Shown here: piece after piece, positions 31,506 to 40,781 of the stretch
Numbering within the stretch: the stretch's first letter is position 1
Layout of the letters: each line of letters begins with the position of its first letter
Origin: Flavisolibacter longurius
Lineage (GTDB): Bacteria > Bacteroidota > Bacteroidia > Chitinophagales > Chitinophagaceae
Length of the DNA stretch: 42,612 nucleotides
Direction: 5' to 3'
Assembly (NCBI GenBank): GCA_014163555.1
Contig: JACJGO010000033.1
Span: 1-42,612, forward strand
Position numbers and translations under genes: made by a program
Notes under the pieces: generated by a model
Seen by the model: the letters and a program-made list of their open reading frames with translations, nothing else
Databases searched by the model: none
What the model was told of the DNA's origin: nothing

Positions 31506-34500
31506 TTATTTATACAACCACACACGCATCAGTGATAACAACTGATCGATCTTCAGGGGTTTGGTGATGTAATCCGAAGCCCCTGCCTCAATACATTTCT
31601 CACGGTCGCCTTTCATGGCCTTCGCGGTAACCGCAATGATCGGCAGGTTATTGTTCTTGTGTTCCCGCCTGATCTTCTGCGTGGTTTCATACCCATCCAT
31701 CTCCGGCATCATAATATCCATCAGCACCATGTCAATCCCACTTTTTTCCGTCAGGATGGAAATCGCCTCCTGCCCGCTTTCGGCCGTGATACAATTGATC
31801 TGATAACGTTCAAATGCCGTTGTTAGTGCGAACAGGTTCCGAACATCATCATCCACGATCAGGATGGTTTTGCCGGTCAGTACATCTTCCCGCGACCGCA
31901 GGTTCTCGATGATCATTTGCTTTTCCGGTGCCAGTTCCCTGTGGTCGATGTGCAACAGCATTACCACTTCTTCCAGTAAAAGATCAACGGAAGCCACATC
32001 TTTCAGTAAAATGCGGTTAGCGTATTGTTTTAACTGCATTTTTTCCTTCGGAGAAAAGTCCTTGGCCGAATACACCAAGAGCGGCAGCATGCGGTCTTTC
32101 TTCAACGTATGAATCTTAGCCACGAATTCCATACCACCAATATCGGGGAGCATATAATCGACAATGACGCAGTCATACGCCTTGAGGCTGAGCAAGTCAA
32201 GTCCTTTCTGGCCATTTTCTGCAAAATCAAACTGGATAATGTCTTCCCCACAATCAAGGGTTTTCGCAATCTGAGACGAATCCAGCTCATTGTCTTCAAT
32301 GATCAGCACACGCTTGGGCCGGTCAACCTGGTATTGCACAATGTCTTCAAACAGCACTGAAAGCGCCTGCGATTTTAATGGCTTGAGGTTAAAGCTCCGG
32401 GCGCCGCGTTGCATGGCCAGCAAGCGGTTTTCTTCACCCGAGATGAGGTGCACCGGAATATGACGGAAATTAATGTCGTTCTTGAACAGATCCAAAATGC
32501 GCCAGCCGCTGGCATCAGGCAGTTTTACATCCAGGGTAACTGCTATGGGACTGTATTTGTTGGTCAGATCGAATACATCGCCAAAATTGGTAGCAACCAC
32601 TACCTTGAGGTCCATCTCGTGGGCTTTTTCCACCATGATCTTGGCAAAACGAATATCGTCTTCCACCACCAGCACTACCCTGTCGGAAGGCCCGATGTTG
32701 TTGCGGTCGTCCCCTACATCATTGATGATTTCGTTCAGCGCATCCAACTCTTTGTTTTCGGCCGCTACTTTAATGGTTGGTACCGAATGCAGCGAAACTT
32801 CGTCACCACTGCTTTCGCCCAGTCTGTATTCACTAACGGTAAGGCTGCTAGGCTTTTCTTTTTTAACCAGGTTTGGATTGTAGTCAATGGGCAAATAAAG
32901 CGTAAACGTACTGCCCAGTCCTACTTCGCTTTCTAGCTCAATGGTACCACCCAACAGGTCGGCCAAACCACGGCTGATGGAAAGTCCAAGGCCCGTTCCG
33001 CCGTATTTGCGGGAAGTTGATCCTTCTGCCTGCTGGAAGGCTTCAAAGATTATGTTCTGCTTGTCTTTGGAAATGCCGATACCGGTGTCTTTAATTTCAA
33101 AGGCAACCACTTTTTTCGCGTTGTCGAGGCTTGGCATTGATTGCTTCCAATTGCGTTTGGCCTCGTAAACGCGGAGTGATACGCCACCTTTTTCCGTAAA
33201 CTTGAATGCATTGGAAAGAAGGTTCTTCAGAATCTGGTTCAGTCGCTGCGCATCGGTCTCAAATATTTCCGGCAGCCTGTTGTCAATGTCGATGTTGAAC
33301 TTCAGGTTTTTGCTTTCCGAAACGTGTTTGAAGGTTGTTTCTACAAAAGAAGTGATCTCGTTAAAACGTACATTGATAAAGTCCGTAGAAATATAACCCG
33401 ACTCAATTTTGGAAAGATCCAGAATGTCGTTGATCAGCTGAATCAGGTCATCGCCACAACTGTGAATGGTTTTGGCATACCGTACCTGTTTTTCGGAAAG
33501 ATTGCCTTCGCGGTTTTCATACAGTTGCTGCGCCAGAATCAGGAGAGAGTTCAACGGTGTCCGCAATTCATGCGACATGTTGGCGAGGAACTCCGATTTG
33601 TATTTGGAGGTCAACTGCAACTGCTCCGCTTTTTCTTCCAGGGATTTGCGGGCATCTTCCACCTCCTTGTTCTTGGCTTCCACCTCTTCTTTTTGTTTTA
33701 CCAGAAGATGGGCTTTATCCTGCAGCTCTTCGTTGGTGCGACGCAATTCTTCGGTCAGCGATTGCGACTGTGCCAGCAGTTCTTCCGTTCTTGTATTGGC
33801 CTCAATGGTGTTCAATACAATTCCGATGGATTCCGTCAACTGGCTTAAGAAGTCAAGGTGGGTTTCGCTGAACTCACCAAACGAAGCCAGTTCAATCACC
33901 GCTTTGATCTGGTTTTCGAACAACACCGGCAGAACAATGACACTCACCGGTGGCGCTTCACCCAGCCCGGAGGAAATCCGCAAGTAGTTGCTGGGTACAT
34001 TGGTCAGCAGGATCCGTTCTTTTTCCACGGCACATTGGCCAACTAAACCCTGGCCCAATGCAAATTCCCTCTGGATGTTCCGTTCTTCGTTATTAGCATA
34101 AGCCGAGAATAGCTTCAGCTTTTTATTTTGTTCGTCTTCATCCTGTTCCAGAATATAGAACATACCCATTTGGGCATTCACCACCTGCGCCAGTTCCGAA
34201 AGAATACGGCGGGTTACGGTATTGAGATCTTTCTGACCCTGCAGCATCTGCGTAAACTTGGCAAGGTTTGATTTCAGCCAATCCTGCTCCTGGTTCAACA
34301 ACGTGGTTTCTTTCAGGTTGGCGATCATCTGGTTGATAGTGTCTTTCAGTTCTTCCAGTTCGCCTTTCGCTTCCACGCGGATCATTCGCGTCAGGTCACC
34401 TTTTGTTACGGAGAGGGCCACTTCCGAGATGGCACGCACCTGGATGGTCAGGTTTTCCGCGAGCTGGTTTACGTTTTCCGTCAGGTTTTTCCATGTACCT

Positions 34501-37500
34501 GATGCACCTGGTACCGATGCCTGTCCGCCCAATCGTCCTTCCACACCCACCTCACGGGCCACGGTGGTTACCTGGTCTGCAAACACCGCCAACGTATCAA
34601 TCATTTCGTTGATGGTGTCCGTCAGTTGCGCTACTTCGCCGCGGGATACAATTGAAAGTTTTTGTTTTAAATTACCTGTAGCCACCGCCGTTACCACCTT
34701 GGCAATTCCTCTCACTTGGTTGGTAAGGTTAGAGGCCATCATGTTTACAGAATCGGTAAGGTCTTTCCAGGTACCGGCTACCCCTTGCACTTCGGCTTGT
34801 CCACCCAACTTCCCTTCTGTACCTACTTCCCTGGCCACACGGGTCACCTCGTAGGCAAACGAGTTGAGCTGGTCAACCATGGTATTGATGGTATTTTTCA
34901 GGTCGAAGATCTCGCCCTTTACATCGATGGTTACTTTTTTGGAAAGGTCACCGGAAGCCACCGCTTTGGTTACTTCGGCAATATTCCGCACCTGCAGCGT
35001 CAGGTTACCGGTCATCTGGTTTACCGAGTCGGTAAGATCCTTCCACGTTCCCCCCACGCCCGGCACAAAGGCCTGTCCACCCAGCTTACCATCGGTACCA
35101 ACCTCACGGGCAACCCTTGTAACCTCTGAGGCGAAGGCACGAAGCTGGTCCACCATCGTGTTCAGCGTCTCTTTCAATTGCAGGATCTCCCCACGAACAT
35201 CCACCGTGATCTTGCGGCTCATGTCACCGTTTGCCACAGCAATGGCCACTTCGGCAATGTTTCGAACCTGGTTGGTAAGGTTGGAGGCCATCTGGTTAAC
35301 CGAATCCGTCAAATCCTTCCAGGTACCGGCAACGCCCGGTACGTGGGCCTGTCCGCCGAGTTTTCCTTCCGTACCCACTTCGCGGGCCACCCTCGTTACT
35401 TCCGAGGCGAAGGCACGAAGCTGGTCCACCATCGTGTTGATGGTATTTTTGAGTTCAAGGATTTCTCCTTTTACATCCACTTCAATTTTCCGCGAAAGGT
35501 CACCATTGGCCACCGCCGTTGTTACCTCGGCGATGTTTCGCACCTGACCCGTCAAGTTGGAGGCCATTTTATTTACCGAGTCGGTCAAATCTTTCCAAAG
35601 ACCTTCCACACCCGGTACATCGGCCTGGCCGCCCAATCGTCCTTCCGAACCCACTTCCCTAGCCACCCTTGTTACTTCCGAACCAAATGAGTTAAGCTGA
35701 TCCACCATCGTATTGATGGTATTTTTGAGTTCAAGGATCTCTCCCTGTACATCAACAGTAATTTTCTTCGATAAATCTCCCTTTGCCACCGCGGTGGTCA
35801 CTTCGGCAATGTTCCGCACCTGCGCAGTAAGGTTTGATCCCATCTGGTTTACGGATTCCGTCAGATCCTTCCAGGTACCACCAACGCCTTGTACTTTCGC
35901 CTGTCCACCGAGTTTACCCTCGGTACCCACTTCAAGGGCTACCCTCGTTACCTCGGAGGCAAAGGAGTTGAGCTGGTCCACCATGGTGTTGATCGTCTTT
36001 TTCAACTCCAGGATTTCACCGGCAACATCCACCGTGATTTTTTTGGAAAGGTCACCGTTGGCTACGGCCGTTGTTACCTCGGCGATGTTCCGCACCTGGG
36101 CCGTCAGGTTTGAGGCCATCTGATTTACCGAATCCGTCAGATCCTTCCAGGTTCCACCTACTCCTGTTACTTTGGCTTGTCCGCCCAGCTTCCCTTCTGT
36201 ACCCACTTCCAGCGCCACACGGGTTACCTCGGAAGCGAATGAATTTAACTGATCCACCATCCGGTTGATCACATCCTTGATCTGCAGGATCTCTCCTTTT
36301 ACATCTACCGTAATTTTTTGCGTCAGGTCACCATTGGCGATTGCGGTAGCTACTTTGGATACATCGCGAAGTTGTACGGTAAGGTTTCCTGCCAATTGGT
36401 TCACGTTATCGGTCAGGTCTTTCCAAACCCCACCTACGCCTTTTACAGTGGCCTGTCCGCCCAGTTTACCTTCCGATCCCACCTCTCTAGCCACACGGGT
36501 TACCTCGGCAGAGAAAGAATTCAACTGGTCCACCATCGTGTTGATGGTATTTTTGAGTTCAAGGATCTCTCCTTTTACATCCACGGTGATTTTGCGGGAA
36601 AGGTCGCCACGGGCCACCGCCGTTGTTACCTCGGCGATGTTTCGCACCTGGGCCGTCAGGTTGGAGGCCATCTGATTTACCGAATCCGTTAAATCCTTCC
36701 AGGTACCGGCTACCCCTTGCACTTCGGCTTGTCCACCCAACTTACCATCGGTACCCACTTCCCTCGCCACACGGGTTACTTCCGATGAAAATGAGTTGAG
36801 CTGGTCCACCATCGTGTTGATGGTATTTTTGAGTTCAAGGATCTCTCCCTGTACATCAACAGTAATTTTCTTCGATAGATCCCCCTTCGCTACCGCGGTG
36901 GTTACTTCGGCAATGTTCCGCACCTGCGCCGTCAGGTTACCGGCCATAAGGTTCACCGAGTCTGTCAGGTCTTTCCATACGCCGGCTACGCCTTTAACCT
37001 TGGCCTGTCCGCCAAGGATTCCTTCTGAGCCCACTTCCCTGGCCACACGAGTTACTTCCATGGAGAAAAGATTGAGCTGCTTTACCATGTCGTTTACTTC
37101 CGTGGCAATGCGGGAAAATTCCCCCTGCAGACGGTGTTCGCCAATCTGCAGCGGCATTTCCTGCGACAGGTTGCCCTTGGCCACCGAAGAAATTACATGC
37201 GCTATCTCTATTGTGGGATGAACAAGGTCTGAAATCAAACTGTTAATAGATTCGGAAGCGGCACTCCAGGAGCCCCTGGCCATTCGCGGCATTTCTACAC
37301 GGTGATTGAGTTTCCCCTGTTTGCCAATAATGCTCCTTGCCTGGTTTAACTCCGAAACAAGGGTTTCATTCAGGATGATAATTTCATTGAGGGTATCACA
37401 GATTTTTCCGCTGATTCCAACTTTATCAACAGATATGCGGGCTGAAAAATTTCCGTTTTTTACTTCGGACAAAACACGCAAAAGCTCCCTTTCATCAAGG

Positions 37501-37655
37501 CTGTCGTCTTCATAAATGGGCTCTTTGCTTTTTCGGGGTTTGCCATTTTTTTTAACAGGAATAGAAGTTTTTTCGTCGGAAACGGGTAAGCCGTCGAATA
37601 CAGTCGGTACGGGTGCATCCAGGGCACCATCAGCATTTTTCTTTTTTGTACTCAT
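31506..37655 (-). CDS. Soluble poly-HAMP hybrid histidine kinase with GAF and three REC domains
   Basis: The protein has 2049 residues from ATG 37655; eight more codons are open upstream. Order: disordered basic N-terminus; divergent HAMP-like segments (about 50-193); ten tandem 92-residue modules (194-1113) each with [28 protein letters not shown] and GEI..LK..IN.MVDQ; a GAF domain (about 1140-1290); a coiled coil; His[12 protein letters not shown] (His near 1362); HATPase; then three receivers with LDVKLPD, VDYMLPD and [11 protein letters not shown]. No membrane helix is present. This is the architecture of class III (Nik1/Os-1-like) kinases, which sense osmotic and other stress in fungi; the bacterial signal is unknown. 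A TAGGTTTG word lies 21 bases before the ATG. Confidence 0.95.
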   Translation of the reverse strand: MSTKKKNADGALDAPVPTVFDGLPVSDEKTSIPVKKNGKPRKSKEPIYEDDSLDERELLRVLSEVKNGNFSARISVDKVGISGKICDTLNEIIILNETLVSELNQARSIIGKQGKLNHRVEMPRMARGSWSAASESINSLISDLVHPTIEIAHVISSVAKGNLSQEMPLQIGEHRLQGEFSRIATEVNDMVKQLNLFSMEVTRVAREVGSEGILGGQAKVKGVAGVWKDLTDSVNLMAGNLTAQVRNIAEVTTAVAKGDLSKKITVDVQGEILELKNTINTMVDQLNSFSSEVTRVAREVGTDGKLGGQAEVQGVAGTWKDLTDSVNQMASNLTAQVRNIAEVTTAVARGDLSRKITVDVKGEILELKNTINTMVDQLNSFSAEVTRVAREVGSEGKLGGQATVKGVGGVWKDLTDNVNQLAGNLTVQLRDVSKVATAIANGDLTQKITVDVKGEILQIKDVINRMVDQLNSFASEVTRVALEVGTEGKLGGQAKVTGVGGTWKDLTDSVNQMASNLTAQVRNIAEVTTAVANGDLSKKITVDVAGEILELKKTINTMVDQLNSFASEVTRVALEVGTEGKLGGQAKVQGVGGTWKDLTESVNQMGSNLTAQVRNIAEVTTAVAKGDLSKKITVDVQGEILELKNTINTMVDQLNSFGSEVTRVAREVGSEGRLGGQADVPGVEGLWKDLTDSVNKMASNLTGQVRNIAEVTTAVANGDLSRKIEVDVKGEILELKNTINTMVDQLRAFASEVTRVAREVGTEGKLGGQAHVPGVAGTWKDLTDSVNQMASNLTNQVRNIAEVAIAVANGDMSRKITVDVRGEILQLKETLNTMVDQLRAFASEVTRVAREVGTDGKLGGQAFVPGVGGTWKDLTDSVNQMTGNLTLQVRNIAEVTKAVASGDLSKKVTIDVKGEIFDLKNTINTMVDQLNSFAYEVTRVAREVGTEGKLGGQAEVQGVAGTWKDLTDSVNMMASNLTNQVRGIAKVVTAVATGNLKQKLSIVSRGEVAQLTDTINEMIDTLAVFADQVTTVAREVGVEGRLGGQASVPGASGTWKNLTENVNQLAENLTIQVRAISEVALSVTKGDLTRMIRVEAKGELEELKDTINQMIANLKETTLLNQEQDWLKSNLAKFTQMLQGQKDLNTVTRRILSELAQVVNAQMGMFYILEQDEDEQNKKLKLFSAYANNEERNIQREFALGQGLVGQCAVEKERILLTNVPSNYLRISSGLGEAPPVSVIVLPVLFENQIKAVIELASFGEFSETHLDFLSQLTESIGIVLNTIEANTRTEELLAQSQSLTEELRRTNEELQDKAHLLVKQKEEVEAKNKEVEDARKSLEEKAEQLQLTSKYKSEFLANMSHELRTPLNSLLILAQQLYENREGNLSEKQVRYAKTIHSCGDDLIQLINDILDLSKIESGYISTDFINVRFNEITSFVETTFKHVSESKNLKFNIDIDNRLPEIFETDAQRLNQILKNLLSNAFKFTEKGGVSLRVYEAKRNWKQSMPSLDNAKKVVAFEIKDTGIGISKDKQNIIFEAFQQAEGSTSRKYGGTGLGLSISRGLADLLGGTIELESEVGLGSTFTLYLPIDYNPNLVKKEKPSSLTVSEYRLGESSGDEVSLHSVPTIKVAAENKELDALNEIINDVGDDRNNIGPSDRVVLVVEDDIRFAKIMVEKAHEMDLKVVVATNFGDVFDLTNKYSPIAVTLDVKLPDASGWRILDLFKNDINFRHIPVHLISGEENRLLAMQRGARSFNLKPLKSQALSVLFEDIVQYQVDRPKRVLIIEDNELDSSQIAKTLDCGEDIIQFDFAENGQKGLDLLSLKAYDCVIVDYMLPDIGGMEFVAKIHTLKKDRMLPLLVYSAKDFSPKEKMQLKQYANRILLKDVASVDLLLEEVVMLLHIDHRELAPEKQMIIENLRSREDVLTGKTILIVDDDVRNLFALTTAFERYQINCITAESGQEAISILTEKSGIDMVLMDIMMPEMDGYETTQKIRREHKNNNLPIIAVTAKAMKGDREKCIEAGASDYITKPLKIDQLLSLMRVWLYK
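34317..37076 (-). repeat. Ten tandem 276-base repeats coding for HAMP modules
   Basis: The block is exactly ten 92-codon units. Units differ by scattered substitutions but share long identical runs at distances of 4 x 276 and 7 x 276 bases, suggesting internal recombination or gene conversion. All lie in one reading frame of the hybrid kinase. Confidence 0.93.
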
Positions 37656-37676
37656 GGTAAAGGTGTCTAACTGCGC

Positions 37677-37684
37677 CAAACCTA
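37677..37684 (-). promoter_or_regulatory. Candidate -7 element of the poly-HAMP kinase gene
   Basis: The minus strand reads TAGGTTTG, identical to the word ahead of the SDR gene, giving a leader of about 15 bases. No clear -33 element at the usual spacing. Confidence 0.38.
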
Positions 37685-37838
37685 AAGAAATTCTTTTGGA
37701 TTGACTGTGGGTTGATTTGTTTTGGTGTTTTTACTTAGGTCGTCAAAAAAAAGGAAAAAATTAATTCAGGCAAATACTCAGCCAAAGAAAGAAACCTACC
37801 TTTAGGGCGTTCATTTCCAATTTTATCCACCTATAAAT

Positions 37839-38258
37839 ATTACACGAATCGAAACGAACCCACGCATCTTTCTTGTTGAAGATGATATTGATGACCAGGA
37901 GCTGCTTGAAGATGCCATGCGTGCCATAAATCCCTCTGTTAAATTAACATGCTTTATGTATGGCCGCAAATTCATTGAAGTACTGGAAAATTCAGATGCG
38001 GAAAGCCTGCCCCAATTGATTATACTGGATTACAATATCCCGGAGATGAACGGTGTTGAACTTTTGCGTTACCTGAAAGGTAAAAGCCGGTACGATCACA
38101 TTTTTAAAATTATCTGGAGTACGTCCAGTTCCGAACAATTTAAAACCGATTGCCTGGCCCTGGGTGCAAAAGACTACATTGTAAAACCTTCCCATTTTTC
38201 CGGCATGCATTCCCTGGCGCAAACCTTTCTTTCCTTTTGCGATGGAAACGCACACTGA
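37839..38258 (+). CDS. Single-domain response regulator (Rcp/CheY-like), start codon unclear
   Basis: The reading frame encodes a complete receiver: RIFLVEDDIDDQELLEDAM (acidic pocket), LIILDYNIPEMNGVELL (phospho-acceptor Asp), IIWSTSSSEQ (switch Ser/Thr) and KDYIVKPS (Lys). Homologous Rcp1-type regulators are about 140 residues, which fits a start near 37839. No ATG, GTG or TTG is in frame between the stop at 37803 and ATG 37917, and 37917 would remove the acidic pocket. ATT 37839, 6 bases after an ATA, is the best-placed non-standard start; I used it. The gene is divergent from the poly-HAMP kinase, so it is a likely phosphotransfer partner. TACCTTTA near 37797 is a weak -7 match. Confidence 0.8.
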   Translation: MTRIETNPRIFLVEDDIDDQELLEDAMRAINPSVKLTCFMYGRKFIEVLENSDAESLPQLIILDYNIPEMNGVELLRYLKGKSRYDHIFKIIWSTSSSEQFKTDCLALGAKDYIVKPSHFSGMHSLAQTFLSFCDGNAH

Positions 38259-38453
38259 TTTGCGCTGTGTAATGTCTGTTTAGAAAACAAACCCTATCCG
38301 GCTTCGCAGGTATCCGTGATGATGCGAATCCTTTGACGGAACGCCTTATTTCTGAAGAGGAAAACAAATAGCAATATTCAGCTTTTTCCGCCTGAAATCA
38401 CCATCCGTCCCGGCTTTTCAGGAATTAAAATGCCATTAGAATAGTCGGATCGC
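38259..38453. other. Spacer between the response regulator and the 92-residue gene
   Basis: No gene is supported on either strand in these roughly 195 bases; a 75-codon minus-strand frame here crosses the response regulator antisense and looks like a shadow. No clear terminator is seen. Confidence 0.35.
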
Positions 38454-38485
38454 TTTGGTCAAGTGTCACGTTCATTTCACCTTTG
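38454..38485 (+). promoter_or_regulatory. Candidate promoter of the 92-residue gene
   Basis: TTTG (38454-38457), a 20-base spacer and CACCTTTG (38478-38485) match the Bacteroidota pattern except for the first base. Transcription would start near 38491, beyond the in-frame TTG at 38483, so that TTG cannot be the start codon. Confidence 0.5.
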
Positions 38486-38500
38486 TTTTTTACTCATACA

Positions 38501-38779
38501 GTGGAAACCTATTCAGACGTGGAGTTAGAAACGATTATTAATTACAGAAGCAGTGCTGCGTGTTACAGAATTCAAAATGAAAGTGAAGGGATTTTCTCAG
38601 CCTATCTCTTGTACTTCGATGGCGATGACAGCCAGGCGCCTCCCGATGGCATTACGCTTGTAAAGGGAATTCGTAACTGGACAGGCAGTATTGAAGATGA
38701 AATTCTGTTAAGCGAATTGGGGAAGTTCATTGATGCCAACTGGGCAATCCCCGGTCAGAAACCCTTTGTGGGTTTATAA
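38501..38779 (+). CDS. Small hypothetical protein (92 aa), GTG start
   Basis: From GTG 38501 the product is 92 residues: METYSDVELETIINYRSS, then CYRIQNESEGIFSAYLLYFDG and a C-terminal EDEILLSELGKFIDANWAIP. I recognise no family. There is no ATG in the frame; TTG 38483 lies inside the probable -7 promoter box, which leaves GTG 38501 with a leader of about 10 bases. The beta-rich middle and acidic C-terminus suggest a small soluble protein. It shares direction with the response regulator 240 bases upstream. Confidence 0.62.
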   Translation: METYSDVELETIINYRSSAACYRIQNESEGIFSAYLLYFDGDDSQAPPDGITLVKGIRNWTGSIEDEILLSELGKFIDANWAIPGQKPFVGL

Positions 38780-38920
38780 AGGAACTTCGTTTTTCTGCAC
38801 ACAGGAATAAATTTTTATTGGTAATATAATTACAAAAAAGAATCCGTTTTCACTTTCTCTTTCCTTATTCCTGAATTTATTATACTCGTTTTAAAGCTTG
38901 GTGGATTCTACCCAGCACAA

Positions 38921-39787
38921 TCACCACGCTACTCTTATTTTATCAGCAGCCTGGTAAAATGTAACCTGCAAGGTCACATCCCTGTCGATAGGACTACCAT
39001 CCGCAAGCCCGGGTTTCCAAAGCGGCATTCGTTGTAAAATGCGCAGCAACTCCGTGTCGTAAACGGTGCCGGCTGATTGCCGAACCTGTACCTGGCTTAT
39101 TCTTCCGTCATCATCCACCCGGAAATGAATGGTGGCCATTTTTTGTTGCCGGCCTTGCAGCACCGGCAATTGTTTCAGGTTTTTATTGAAAAAAGAAAGC
39201 AGCACTTCTTTTCCACCGGGGAAAGAGGGTTCGGTTACCACAACTTTTTTTAATAAACCTTCCCTGTCGAGCATTTGCAAAAAACGGATACTGACTGACT
39301 GCAAATTAGCGGCAGCGGTTCCATCCAATGTAAAATCATCAAAACCAACGACCGTGTACTTGCGCAAGGCCTGCACCGGACTCCTACTCAACTTTTCCAG
39401 GTCCTGTTGCTGCAGGGTGTATTCATGTTTGTACGAACGTTCGGTATCCAGATCATCAAAACCCTGCACAGCCTTTGATTTCAACGCCACCGTACTGTCG
39501 TTTTGCAGCAAAAAGATAAGCGGGTCTTCAGTGTTGATTGTATGAGCTGCCATACCGGTGCCGGTTAACCGAAAAAGGAATGTTTTTCCTTCGGCACGAA
39601 ACGTTGCCTGCATGCGGTTTTCAGGATCGTCTTTTAAAGTAACAATTGGCGTTTCCACCGTTTTCACAGGCGATACCGATGCTACCGGTACCGATTCCTG
39701 ACCGGTAGAATACAAAGGTGTCCATAGCAAAAGATATAGCCAGCTTGTCATAGAATTGATTCTTCGTTTCTTGGTGTTTAATACCAT
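38921..39787 (-). CDS. TonB C-terminal domain protein (energy-transducer-like)
   Basis: The 288-residue protein ends in a TonB C-terminal domain: VDDDGRISQVQVRQSAGTVY, then LLRILQRMPLWKPGLADGSP and DRDVTLQVTFY. FPGGKEVLLSFFNKNLK precedes it, as in many Bacteroidota TonB proteins. The N-terminus (KKRRINSMTSWLYLLLWTPLYSTGQ) is a signal-like segment with basic residues, which supports ATG 39787 over 39751. There is no proline-rich linker of classical TonB, so it may be an exported accessory rather than a true energy transducer. The start overlaps the PorP/SprF stop by 10 bases, indicating translational coupling. Confidence 0.83.
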   Translation of the reverse strand: MVLNTKKRRINSMTSWLYLLLWTPLYSTGQESVPVASVSPVKTVETPIVTLKDDPENRMQATFRAEGKTFLFRLTGTGMAAHTINTEDPLIFLLQNDSTVALKSKAVQGFDDLDTERSYKHEYTLQQQDLEKLSRSPVQALRKYTVVGFDDFTLDGTAAANLQSVSIRFLQMLDREGLLKKVVVTEPSFPGGKEVLLSFFNKNLKQLPVLQGRQQKMATIHFRVDDDGRISQVQVRQSAGTVYDTELLRILQRMPLWKPGLADGSPIDRDVTLQVTFYQAADKIRVAW

Positions 39788-40773
39788 GGGATCAGCACTT
39801 TTAATTCACGATTGTCCGGCGCTTTATACAACAGCGTCAGTTCATAGCCATTACGGATCTGAGCTCCTGTTTTCAGTGTCGATACGGTATAGTCATACGA
39901 AAGCCCTACCTGGAAGGTTCGCGCCTGGTAACCAAGGTAAGGAATGATGGCATCGCGGTGGCGGTACCACAAACCGGCCACCAGTTCATTCTTTTCGCCA
40001 TCGGTCAGTTGGTGACCGTAAGCGCTGCCCACTGTAATTTCGTTTGCCCTTGCCTGTGACATTGCCGTTAAGGAAACATAAATCTTTCCATACTCACCGG
40101 TCCAGAATTGGCCCCCCGACTGAATGGTAAACCGGGCCGGCATGCTGAAATCATTTACCAGGTTGTTTTCCCTATGCTGCAGAATATTGTATGCCGCAAA
40201 GCCGGCGAAAAACGATTTGTGTTCCAGGTTGGCATGATAGACGATACCTGCATTCAGGTCAAAGAATTTTTTACTTTGAAAATCCATTGGTTCGCCAACA
40301 GGCAGCGATGGATTAAAACCACCGGGCCCATATTGATTTTCAAAGGTAAGGCGGCTGTAATCAATGCGGCGCTGGTTGTACGTTCCCTGCACGCCTATGC
40401 CAATGCTGTTTTCACCGTAAGCATCCAGGCCTACATGGTAAGCAGCACTCATCCCGACAGAATTTGTTTGCACAGCACCGTTCAAAGCACGGTCATTCAT
40501 CACATACATACCCAAACCTGCCTTATGACCATCAGCCAGTTTGGATCGTAAGGGACTTACATCGGCCGATAAATACCCCGTAAAGTAAGCACTCCCGCCG
40601 CTGGTTCCCTGCGACCGGATATTGGATGCCAACCGGTAGGTTCCCTCCGTAAATCCCGTGTTTGCAGGATTGGTAAGCAGGGGTGTTGAAAAAAACTGTG
40701 AGAAATGGTAAGATTGTGCCGAAACCGTTCCGGCAGCCAATCCTATACCTATGCTGAAAAATATCTTTTTCAT
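39778..40773 (-). CDS. PorP/SprF family type IX secretion membrane protein
   Basis: The 331-residue protein has a signal peptide (MKKIFFSIGIGLAAGTVSAQ) and the PorP/SprF beginning YHFSQFFSTPLLTNPANTGF. A beta-rich outer-membrane barrel pattern follows (LASNIRSQ, GLGMYVMNDRALNGAVQTNS, FDLNAGIVYHANLEHKSFFAG). SprF-like proteins are needed for secretion of T9SS cargo with type-B C-terminal signals, and they are usually encoded next to their cargo, as here: the adhesin ends 8 bases before this start. It lies in an operon with the TonB-like gene. Confidence 0.94.
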   Translation of the reverse strand: MKKIFFSIGIGLAAGTVSAQSYHFSQFFSTPLLTNPANTGFTEGTYRLASNIRSQGTSGGSAYFTGYLSADVSPLRSKLADGHKAGLGMYVMNDRALNGAVQTNSVGMSAAYHVGLDAYGENSIGIGVQGTYNQRRIDYSRLTFENQYGPGGFNPSLPVGEPMDFQSKKFFDLNAGIVYHANLEHKSFFAGFAAYNILQHRENNLVNDFSMPARFTIQSGGQFWTGEYGKIYVSLTAMSQARANEITVGSAYGHQLTDGEKNELVAGLWYRHRDAIIPYLGYQARTFQVGLSYDYTVSTLKTGAQIRNGYELTLLYKAPDNRELKVLIPWY

Positions 40774-40781
40774 ATTTTCTT

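Noticed and set aside
32409-32936. 175-codon plus-strand frame inside the hybrid kinase gene
   Set aside because: Antisense to the receiver and ATPase parts, which are intact.
34317-37076. Regularly spaced repeats considered as a CRISPR array
   Set aside because: The units are 276 bases, coding, in frame and diverged; there are no short identical repeats with unique spacers and no cas genes.
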